The notes below the pieces were generated by a model. The model worked only from the letters and a program-made list of their open reading frames with translations. It had not been told where the DNA came from and searched no databases. A program made the position numbers and the translations under genes. From Helichrysum umbraculigerum (lineage: Eukaryota > Streptophyta > Magnoliopsida > Asterales > Asteraceae): a DNA stretch of 64,000 nt. Shown here one piece after another: positions 46,997 to 57,327 of this stretch. Numbering within the stretch: the first letter of the stretch is position 1; every line of letters begins with the position of its first letter. The stretch spans positions 1,922,001 to 1,986,000 of the forward strand of contig CATIUR010000013.1 in assembly GCA_949592205.1 (NCBI GenBank), written 5' to 3'.

Positions 46997-48146
46997 AGTC
47001 ATTAACCCTCTCCGATTCTACTTACTAAAAATATTAATGTTTCTATGGATGGCTTAGAGATTGAAAAGATCTTCAATGGGAGCTGGAGTTGTTGATGGTT
47101 GAATATGTATACAAAGTTGATTAAAGAACTTTTTAGTGATGAATCGTATCTATATTTTAGATATCTATATTCTGATTTGATCATTTCTATGGAAATTTGT
47201 TTGGTGGTTGTGTCACTGTGTGTGGTAGACCTAGGCATAGGGTGGGTGTGATGGCTTGAGTCATGGAGCATGGAGGTGCAAGGTATGGCCATGGTGGTGT
47301 TCACTTGTTCCATCAAAAAGAAATTCAATTGGTCCTTACTTTATGTCAAAGGAACTAAGGGAGTGCCATAATTTTATATAATAAGTACACTAACTGATTT
47401 TGTATCAACCAAATACACAATATATGATATGATTTCGAAGTCTTCCGGATCTCTAAAAGTACTACATAGTACATACGTAGTATATTAAGTTCTTGATTGC
47501 TAAACCATTTATTATTTAATATAAAAAGATTGTGTTCCTACACATCGACAGTTCGACACCATTTGATTAGGATAAGGAAATTGACATAGGAATAAATCAT
47601 AGCTTATTTGACGTACGTACGAGTTTTATGGTGATGAAAAGGTTTCTAATTATAATAATGTGTCCTACAACAAAGAGTGGTTGGTTTGATTGAAAGCATG
47701 CCAAGGATATGGTAATGTAATAATGTAGTCATGGGGTTGGAGTGTACGTAGGACACTACAAAAATAAAATACTGTCATTTATGAGTTTTTTTATTTAGTG
47801 GTTAATTTATTTATCATGTGATAGATTTGTTTCATGTGAACTTTAGAGCAATGTGTTTTAAGTTAAACAAAAGACTTAAAACTATTTAATGAAGGATACC
47901 AATAGAGAAATACTTGTACATATCAGTACCATCCTAAGAGACAAAATAAATAAAAGAAAATGGTAAATGGTCATTTGACGGCTCTCATCGATCAGTTTCA
48001 CGACTAACATGAGAGTGGAAAATCGTGTAACACGCGGCTAAAGAAATATCCTTCCACCACTAGGCTATAATCGATGAGAGATATCGTTCAAGAGACTATA
48101 ATGTCAACATTCTAGAAATGATTATTTATCAACAACATATAACTTA
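46752..48146. other. Non-coding stretch
   Basis: Contains a (TCA)n run (46968-46996). No gene, RNA or element end recognised. An open frame at 47002-47328 (minus) has no family signature. Confidence 0.45.
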
Positions 48147-48627
48147 AGGGAAAATCACAGATTTGATCCGTTTACCAACCCATTTTTAACAAAGTAATCC
48201 GTTGACTTTCATTTTTCACAAACTAATCCACCGATTGGCGCCGCCCCAGCGCCCCTGACACAACCCACCACCCAAATAATGCCACGTGTACGAGGATTTC
48301 GAAAAAAAAATGCGTTGGCGCCAAGGAACAAAGGGTGGGGCGCCGTTTTTTTTTTTTTATTATTTTGGTTGATTTGGCGCCGATCACATGCAAATCGAAG
48401 AGAGAGGGGCGCCAAAAAGGAAGGAGATGGGGCGCCAAAAAATGCAAGGGGCGCCGGTTTTGTTTTTTTTTTCGAAATCCTCGTACACGTGGCATTATTT
48501 GGGTGGTGGGTTGTGTCAGGGGCGCCGGGGCGGCGCCAATCGGTGGATTAGTTTGTGAAAAATGAAAGTCAACGGATTACTTTGTTAAAAATGGGTTGGT
48601 AAACGGATCAAATCTGTGATTTTCCCT
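48147..48627. mobile_element. Foldback element with ~160 bp arms and GGCGCC motifs (MULE-related)
   Basis: The left arm starting AGGGAAAATCACAGATTTGA pairs almost perfectly with the right arm ending in ATTTTCCCT (48627). Arms extend to the 'cgaggatttcgaaaaaaaa' segment near 48310 and 48466. The loop and arm ends contain repeated GGCGCC. The outer terminus matches that of the MULE at 62350 (GGGAAAATCACA, then TGATCCGTT), so this is probably a non-autonomous member of that group. Flanks share TAACT but not a clean 9 bp duplication. Confidence 0.8.
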
Positions 48628-48890
48628 AACTATAAGGAAAGACAAATGTATAAATTACTTTCACTTCATAATTTGTCTTTTTAATTTGTTGTTTCTTGTG
48701 GGGACCGATACTTTAGTTTAACAATATGTCCAACATTATTGATATTATACTTTAAACTAATTGGTGATGAAGGTAGTACCCATGAACTTATATGTAGATA
48801 TAATTTTCTTTCAGTTTTCGATGTGTTATTGAATTTGTACCCAACATTCTTAATTTGTTATCATGTAATAGCGATTGTTTTATTTTATTA

Positions 48891-49616
48891 AAGGGTTTAT
48901 GGACCAGATCGCCAACGTACTTTACTTTTTGTCCCAATGTCACCAATGAACCGGTTTTATTACCAAGGTCGACACCAAACTTTTTACTTTTGTCTCAATG
49001 TCACCAACGAACTAATTTTATTACCAATGTCGACAACAAACTTGTTAAATATGTTTTGAGGTCACCAAAATACATTTTTTTTAACGACCTACGTTTTGAA
49101 TTTGTAAATGTGGTGTTGCCATGCATTTCATTTATGTGATCAGGCTTCCACGTAAGCTAAACTTGTACATGTATGGTTAATTCTTCTTCTCCTATCGAAT
49201 AACATGTAATTTTTTATTGCTTTACGATAATCACCACTTTTCCAGTGAATCTAAACGCAATTACTACTTTTTTTTTTTATCAAAAACGTAACTCAAAATT
49301 ATATGTTAGTCGGTCGGAGAAGATGAAGTTAGCCATACGTGTACATGTTTAGCTTACATGGAAGTCTGGTCACATAAATGAAATGCATGACAACACCACA
49401 TCAACAAATTCAAAACGTAGCTCATTAAAAAAGTATTTTAGTGACCTCAAAACATATTTAACAAGTTCGTTGTCGACATTGGTAATAAAATTAGTTCGTT
49501 GGTGACATTGAGACAAAAGTAAAAAGTTTGGTGTCGACCTTGGAAATAAAACTGGTTCATTGGTGACATTGGGACAAAAAGTAAAGTACGTTGACGATCT
49601 GATCCATAAACCCTTT
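48891..49616. mobile_element. Long-TIR foldback element (~726 bp)
   Basis: AAGGGTTTATGGACCAGATC at the left is mirrored at the right end (49597-49615). Arms are about 200 bp with occasional mismatches and consist of repeated 'gtcaccaacgaac / attaccaatgtcgacaac' phrases. The centre (49100-49420) is also partly symmetrical (both sides contain 'cttccatgtaagct'-type blocks). No coding frame. Long arms suggest a MULE-type non-autonomous element; the target duplication is unclear. Confidence 0.75.
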
Positions 49617-51479
49617 ATTAAAATGTAACTATCGAACGTGTTATCCCTAATTTAAATTGATGAACATACGAATTGTCTTGATAGTTAATTTTAAATATCG
49701 TGGGCTGATGCAGAGCCTTTTAAATTGGTCAATGCAGAGCCTTTTAAATTGGTCAATGATATTTCCACCAACAAAAATGATTGTTCCACTGAAACTGTAC
49801 AGTAAGCAGTTGTACTAAATACATAAATAGTTATACTTAATTATCTCTATTTTTTATGGTGGAAATATCAATGTTCTCCTGAATCTATAAAATATACTTA
49901 AACCAAAATATCATGGAGGAATCTTGACCTTTCGATTGTTTTTCTCCAAAATCGATCTGACGATCTAAATTTGTTTCCGATAATTACACTTTTGATCTCT
50001 AAGTATTTAATGTATTTTTTTTAAAAAGCTGGGACAATAAAAAATTCGGTGATATATCTTATCCATTTATGAATTGATTTTCATAATAATTCAAGTTTTT
50101 AAAGGTAATAATAATACGTCACCGTAAAATTCTTATCCATTTATCAAAAGCTAAAAATTAGTAAATAATATACGTAAAATTCAAACACAAATCTCATGAC
50201 AATCCTTTCCTAACATGTAGGCAGACTAACCCAATTATCTCTTCGGCTTATGCTTCGGCGACTCCAGCAATTTTCGCATCATCTTGAATTTTCGCAACTC
50301 ATATCTCACTTCAAATTATAAAATTCAAACTGAAACCGGTGGTTCGATGCATGTGCAGTTAGGACTTCATAGCACGAAAGTGAATTTTAGCTTTTTTATT
50401 TCATTAGTTCTTTTTGTGTTATACAGACAAGTAGATTTTCTTTTTCCTATTACGATTAGCTTTTTTATTTCTTATATTGATCACTTGCTTAACCTTTGAC
50501 AAATTTTGTAGGTTTTCTAATAAACGATGATTATCAAAATAAGATAAGTGGCTATGCTTCGACCACAATTGAAGCATCTTGCAGAAGAAGTCATGAAATA
50601 CCATAATGCCATGTTAGCTATATGCCTATATGTTTTGCTATATGTTTTCTGTTGCTTTTAGCATTGTTGGGCTTTTATTTGTGCTTTTATTTTTATAAAA
50701 TTTTATGGGAAACATCAACTAGCACCGTTGTTAATCCTACAATATGGGTTGCAATTGCTGATGGTTTCATATTGTGTTTACATTAGGTGATTGCTAAAGA
50801 TGTTCGATTATTTTCATTCGTCATCATATCGTAATAAAATTGCAGGTATTTAATTAATATAATCAGCTCTTTTGATATTGATTCGAGCAATTATTGTGGT
50901 TTGTCGTAATCCGAATGCTCATGGCCATAACGAAATTCGGTTTCAATTTCTATTATGCGTGCGGGAGTAAAATCACAAGTTAAGGTAAGGATATCGTTAT
51001 ACTTCGACTTTCATATTATCATAGAATCGTATAGACATAAATAGCAGTTGATTGGTAGAGTTGTCGAGTGTGATTCAATTTTCGTTTAATGATTTGATTT
51101 GAAGTGATGATATCGAGACAAAAACAAATGTCGTTTTTCCGAATAAAATTTCAATTGGTTATTACTTCTAATAAAAAAATTTAGAACCATATAAGTTTTA
51201 ATGAATCGATTCTTCTAATCTATCCACCGGTGTTTAATTATTGTTCATGTAAAACTCCAATGAAGTATTTAATTAATTCCCTACTTTTTATCATTATAAA
51301 TTGTTGATGGTCTCATATCGTGTTTACATTAGGTGATTTTGACGATGACGGAGGCGAAAAAAGAAATCGTTGGTCGACGGAAGGAGAAATCGATTGGGAC
51401 TGATCATGTCTAGATAGATTGGGATGTCGCGGCAAATTCTGGCTCCATAGGTATGTTAATGATGATAAAACCCTAAGTT
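49617..51479. other. Non-coding stretch
   Basis: Includes a 24 bp direct repeat (TGCAGAGCCTTTTAAATTGG at about 49709 and 49733) and a small palindrome (ATATTTCCACCA near 49750, TGGTGGAAATAT near 49857). 51340-51450 has a GC-richer, exon-like look ending in a possible GT donor, but no family was recognised. Confidence 0.4.
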
Positions 51480-51484
51480 GTTTA

Positions 51485-54274
51485 TGTAACACCCCCAAAT
51501 TTACTGTTGGCGGAAGCATACTTTGGGGTGCTACTAATCAATACACAAAGCACATAAGATACATAATGAACGACCACTACATGCGTCGTTTTACAAATAC
51601 ATTGATTAACGTAAAAGTCTACATATGTTTTACAAAAGACGAGTTCGCATAGATATTTGAGAGATTCTAATACATATCTAATTTTAGCAAAATATAGAAA
51701 TGCAGGGAAATCTCTTGATGTTTATATGATTGCATGCGACTCGAGCTACAGTATCCTGATGGGCAGTCCAACCTACTGCTGAGTACCTGAGATAACATGC
51801 TAAAAGGTCAGCTAAAAAGCTGGTGAGCTCACAGGTTTGATATGATAATATATGATTTGTGAACCGCAAGATTTAATGATTCGATTTACAAAGCATGTAA
51901 ATAATTGGATGATGAGTATCACATGAATATTTGTAATTAAACAAATAAGTAAAGATTGATACAACTACCATGAGCACATAGTCTGAGCTTAACTGAGGGG
52001 TCAGGATCACAATCAAGTGTCTGATCGAGGGTGCCTCTATACGTATGCCTAATCAACATACGTTTGAACAAATGATAATGCGTCCGTTTGACAGGTTAGT
52101 GCTTGCTAACTCGGACGGGGATTGTCAATCCCATATGGTACCATACACTAACATTCACGCTAAATCATATTAAAAGGACTGTGCTTCAGAGGACTTTGAT
52201 TGATTAGATGAAAACAACTCATGCATCATACGTGATAAATTGATACTTGTGTTCACATGTAAAACAAAACGAGCATGTATCTCACCCCTAGGTAAAAGCA
52301 TTTAAAAAGGGGCTATGAGACTCACCTGAGCCTAATGAATTGTTAGCCAACAATTATAATGATTCACGATGATTTGATGTCGTTACAACGACTGAACCTG
52401 CAGGGCGTCTGAGACGCGCAAGGTTTTGATAAATGATTAGATTCTTAAAACTTGCAGGACGTATCAAACGCGCAAGGTTTAATTGATTTGATGACACTAT
52501 GGACCATCTATGCTAGTTATTCCCTTAACTAGTTTTGACCAAATACTTTGGTTGTCGATTATGTTTGAGTTTTGAAAATGTATACGGGTCGTTGGTGACG
52601 GTTTGTAATAATAATTTCAAACTATTATTATTATACATGATTTGTTGTGCTTATAAAAGTGTATGTGTTTCATATATAAGTCGTATCGTATAGGTTTAGT
52701 TGTTAATCAAGTTCATTATATCCGTTACACTTTATTTCATAATTTACAAAAATTGGTACGAGTTTGAAAACAGTAATCTGCCATTTTCGGCCCCTAAACG
52801 ACCCCGGATGGCCTAAAACTGACAAGGCTAAGGTACTTAGCATTGATTATTGGGTCGTTTCCGAGTGACCTTGCGAATTTGAGCTCAATCCGTTATAATA
52901 AATTTTTCATCGAGAAGCACGTTTGAAAGACTTGTGAAATTGTCGACGTTTTCAAAAAAATGTTTATTCTGTTTTAGCTGGGATTCGCAGGGCTAGTTTA
53001 TTGATTCGTTGGATCATGAAATATAAAGGGGGAATCCGCCGGATTCCCTTGAATCCGCCGGATTGGTGGCATTTGTGAGGAATACGCCGTATTCCCTTGA
53101 ATACGCCGTATTCCGGAAAAATAGAGGGAATACGCCGTATTCCCTTGAATACGCCGTATTCCGAGGAGGCGCCGGGTAGATCATGTTTTCTGGGGTGGAA
53201 TACGCCGTATTCCCTTGAATACGCCGTATTCATGTTTTCTAAGTGGGAATACGCCGTATTCCCTTGAATACGCCGTATTCCGAGGTCTGGTTCAAGTCTG
53301 TCGTTCCAAAAATTCACCCAAACCAAATCAAATCCGCATTTTATCTAACAATCATCCATTATAACGCTAATATATCATAATATAAGTTATTTAAACATGA
53401 AATTACAAAGTTTAAGTTAACGATTTCTTACGATTTAAAATGGAGACCGGAGGTGGAGATGATGATGGTGAACGAAGAAGATGATGAAGATGATCACGAT
53501 GATGATGATGATTTGATGTTGTTGCTCCAGATTGTTGTTGTTGTTAGATTGTTGTTGTTGTTTGATAAATTAGAGGGAAATGAGAGGGAGAGATAGAGCC
53601 GAGAGATAGATAGATAATTGAATGAAATGGATCGGCCATCTCCAATTATTGGAGGTGGTTGATCCGAGCTTCGATCCGTTCCGTGGTATTTTGACCCGTG
53701 TTTTGGTACCCGATCGAAAAGTAGTAAAATGTTTTAAATCGATAAATTTCTAAAAATGAATTCGTTTATACTTTTATTGGAAGTATTTTATAAAAATACC
53801 TTTGATGGGATATAATAATATATCTTTGTTTTACGTCTTAGAGACGGATACTATTTAATTGATTTCGTTGCGTTTGGGTAAGAAGGTATAAAACGAAATA
53901 TGTTCCATTTTATCTAAGGTAAATAATAATTACTATCTCCAATAATAATACATTATTTATATGTTTTTGTCGCGAACGTTTTACGTTTGTACGATACGAA
54001 CACTTTATATATTATTAAAATAATATATAATAAATATGTGGATATTAAATAATAATTCAGTATTACTTAATATTTGATTCTCACCAATGCCGTATAATTC
54101 AAATCGAAAATTTGGCCGATTTGAAAATGAACGATTAAATCTAATCAAGTACTGATATATATATTCATCCATATATTTTTTGATACATACAATTAGCCTA
54201 ATACATAGCACTAACTACATGTATTACATAATGATTAGGAACTAATTTCTAGTCCTAATTTGACGGGTGTCACA
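51485..54274 (-). repeat. Solo LTR (2790 bp) of the E1-related family
   Basis: Plus-strand ends TGTAACACCCCC (51485) and GGGTGTCACA (54274), flanked by GTTTA on both sides (51480-51484 and 54275-54279). There is no internal sequence. Many blocks match the E1 5' LTR in the same order. It was left after recombination between the two LTRs of a full element. Contains trinucleotide runs at 53455-53565 and the palindrome array at 53032-53280. The open frame 52964-53326 is made of that array and is not a gene. Confidence 0.93.
53032..53280 (-). repeat. Ten palindromes in five pairs, 19 bp pair spacing, in the solo LTR
   Basis: Fifteen-base palindromes start at 53032, 53051, 53080, 53099, 53128, 53147, 53198, 53217, 53247 and 53266. 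Every pair is 19 bp apart, the two members separated by CCTT. The first pair is GAATCCGCCGGATTC; the other eight are GAATACGCCGTATTC. The change C to A on the left arm is matched by G to T on the right arm, so symmetry is kept. Pair-to-pair distance varies (48, 48, 70, 49 bp). Confidence 0.95.
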
Positions 54275-54279
54275 GTTTA

Positions 54280-55307
54280 GTCGTTTATAATTTGTCATTA
54301 CCTATTTTTTTTTTCTTTAAAACTTGCGTTGTTAGGTTTTCAAGCTGAGGACAATAATCCAAAATGTGGTAGCATTATAGCAATCATATCTAAAGGTTTG
54401 TGTATGTTTTGTGATAATACATTTTTACCTCTTTTTAAAAATTCTTATATTTGATCTGCGAATCAGGAGTGACATTAGTTATAAGACAATTTATGTATTG
54501 CACATTGCTAATTTCCAGGTTTGTAATCTTAGCAGGTTGTGTAGTTCATTAATAGAAGAACCTTTACATATCTTAGAGGTACAAGTTGACTACCTTTTTC
54601 CAAGTGAATTGAAATAATTGCTTATGTTTTAGCAGCAAAGAGCAATTTACACAATTTTGATTGCTTGGTTAATTGTTTATGAAGTTTATGTTTACATTTT
54701 ATGTCTTTTATTCAGTATTTTCGGGACACTCACTCTTTTAGTTATGTGAAATGCGTATGTTCTAACAAATTGAATGGATTGGTGCAGCTTTTGTAACATG
54801 GAACGTGCATCATGATTTGCGAATTGCGATACCAAGTGATAGAGGTGTAATTCTTTTTCCCTATTCAAAAGTCTCTAATATTATGATTCTATTTAGCTTT
54901 GGTCGCAAAATAATGGATCAAGCGGGTTATATAATGGGTCAGTCGACAACTTATTTTTCTCATTTTTTCAAACTAACAAACGGATAACATGATTAAAAAA
55001 GATACAAATCTCAATTGTTTTTTTTTGTTTTTTTTTTAAATAAAGCAATTTAGAAGCTTTCTGCATTTGGATGTATATTGGATTGCTATTGGGATGTGAT
55101 GATCATTTAGATATTGCATGAATGGGCTAGGTGATGGATGAATGTCCTTATTTTTTCATTTACTTCATGTAAATTGGGTTTGAAGTTGTCATATATAAAT
55201 GTATATGGGAAGTAGGACTATATATGTGTATATATGTAAATTGAGTGCTATGGTGGTTATACATATATTATCTATTAATATTAATAAATTTATTGCTTTT
55301 TCTATAT

Positions 55308-55355
<48 letters not shown>

Positions 55356-57077
55356 AAAAAGAAACTTAACTTCTAGAATCTAGATTGTAATACACTCAAC
55401 TCTATAGTCAAACTTTTTTTTTCTTTTTTTAACTAAATGTGTCAATATATATTTTTAGGTGGACGATAAAAAATTTGTGGATGTTTGTGATTTTGGTTCC
55501 AACAATTGTTATTTAATCTTTTATCATGTTTATGATTGATTTTGCGTCTAAAGTATGTGTAGTATACATGAGAATCTAATTTGTTTATTGGGCGATTCTT
55601 TTTAAGTTTGGCTTTAGATTTGTGCAGATTTGGATTCAACATCTAAAATCTTTTGATACAAGAATATAGTACATAATAATCTTTCAAATTGTAAATGTAC
55701 ATTGATGCTATTTCTAAATAATTGATTGCTTGAAGACGTTATAAGACTGTGTTTAGGTTTGTCTGACAGGGGTTTATTTTCAGGTGTGAAATAGACACAT
55801 AAACAATAGATGAGTTAGCAAAGAATGATGAAGATGTCATTATTCCGTAAAAGTTAATGAGACTCTTTGAAAACGTAATTTTTTTTATCCATATGTCTTA
55901 CATTGTCCTTCGTGTTCGTCATTTCATCTTCAATAACGTAGGGCTTATATTATAAATTGTACTAAACTTCCTACTATCTTGGTTGTCAGCTTGTGGGCAA
56001 GACGAGAGCTTCTTTGAACTTGATGTGCTTAATATGATCAAAGCAAAAAAAAAGTAACCTGATTAGACGATTAAAGTCTCTCATGGAGTTGAAAGAGCAG
56101 TTAGTTTAAGCAAGACTCATGATTTGACCTAATGTTTAGCTTCTTCTTTTTTATCTTTATGTTAGTATTTAAAGAGTGCAAACTTTTATAGCGTTTAAGG
56201 GGTTCGGTCAGGTTATTTTGCATAATAGATGTACATAACGAAGTAAAATAGGTATTGTCATTCCTTTTCCTTAAGGATCCTATTTAAAAGCTTGAGTTTA
56301 AGGGGGAGAAGGGTAGCTATGCTCTCTTTTTTTATTTTTCTAAAGTCAATGAGTTATAGCTATAGTGGTCTTTGTATTAGTCGTGTAACTAAAAAATGTT
56401 TCATTTTGCTTTCTTGGATTCCCTTCTCCTATTTATACAATTCATGATCTTGGTACATTGTTTGTTTGTTTAAGTTTATTGAATTTTGAATTGTTGTTCT
56501 TTGTAATAGTTACTAACGGTAATTTTGAAATGAGTTTTACATACTTGAAATAAAATTTGGCTTGACCTCTTCATAATTCCGGTTGAAATAGATGAACATC
56601 TTGCAATGGCTATTAAGAGAAGTGCAAGTCCTTGAAATTTTTTTCATTTTTATTATCTCTTAGAACTCCACTTTAGCATTTTGTATATATAATTATATTA
56701 TTATAGGTTTTTTGGGTTCAAGTTAGATGAGATGTCATTTATAGAAAATTAAGTTTGTATTCAGCATCAATATTTTTCGTTGTTCCTAATTCCTAATTTC
56801 CTAATTTCAATACTCATCGTTTGATCGGAAGTTGTCTCATTTATATAGCTTTAATATGTGAAAATTGCAGCTTTTATTAGATTCTAGGGATTGACTTGTG
56901 TTTTATATTTAGGATTCTGAATTAATGTGTGCATGAATATGCAAGGTTCATAAAATATTTTACAATTATATACATATCTAGGGGAATCTCGAAAGAATTC
57001 AACTTTGTTATTACCCAATACATCATATAAAAATAAAAATCCTTTATGAAATAAATAACCAAAACACTTAATAATAA
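54280..57077. other. Non-coding stretch, probably Helitron interior
   Basis: AT-rich sequence left of a Helitron-type 3' end. Several short exon-like pieces with flanking AG/GT occur (for example 54787-54847, reading FVTWNVHHDLRIAIPSDRG), which may be captured gene fragments, but none is recognised. Contains an (AAT)n run at 55316-55353. Confidence 0.4.
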
Positions 57078-57105
57078 CCCGCGTTGCCGCGGGTCTTTTA
57101 TCTAG
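57078..57105 (+). mobile_element. Helitron-type 3' terminus (plus strand)
   Basis: Hairpin CCCGCG-TTGC-CGCGGG (57078-57093), then eight bases, then CTAG (57102-57105) followed by T. This is the canonical 3' end of a plant Helitron. The 5' end to the left is not identified; the solo LTR at 51485-54274 may lie inside it. It ends 222 bp before the start codon of the PHD gene. Confidence 0.7.
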
Positions 57106-57154
57106 TTTTCTAGTAATAATAAAATAAAATAAAGCGCATACAAAGAGTCGTCGA

Positions 57155-57160
57155 CACGTG
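57155..57160 (+). promoter_or_regulatory. G-box (CACGTG) upstream of the PHD gene
   Basis: CACGTG, the core target of plant bHLH and bZIP factors, 168 bp before the ATG. No clear TATA box was seen between the Helitron end and the gene. Functional use is inference. Confidence 0.4.
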
Positions 57161-57327
57161 GTGTATGCAGTTGGTTTCTTGGGGTCTCTCCACTCCTCCA
57201 CTCTTCCGGTTCCCATTACTGTTACTATTACTAGGGTTTTTGTTTTGTCCTTGTGCATCAATCGATCATCTTAATATATAAATCACAAAATGATGATTTC
57301 TGGAATCTACCTCTAAACCCTAATCTG

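Noticed and set aside
48223..48565. Overlapping frames of 68-90 codons on both strands of the foldback
   Set aside because: They mirror each other because the DNA is a palindrome; no sign of selection for protein.
48893..49616. Target duplication TATTA for the second foldback
   Set aside because: Only 5 bp and partly formed by the AT-rich terminus itself; does not meet the 8-10 bp expected for MULEs.
53032..53280. CRISPR-like array (regular short repeats)
   Set aside because: The units are perfect palindromes spaced 19 bp apart with nearly constant spacers, inside an LTR of a plant retrotransposon with no cas genes.
52964..53326. Open frame of 120 codons on the minus strand
   Set aside because: It exists because the palindrome units lack stops; its protein is repeats of NTAYSREYGVF-type sequence. 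Not a gene.
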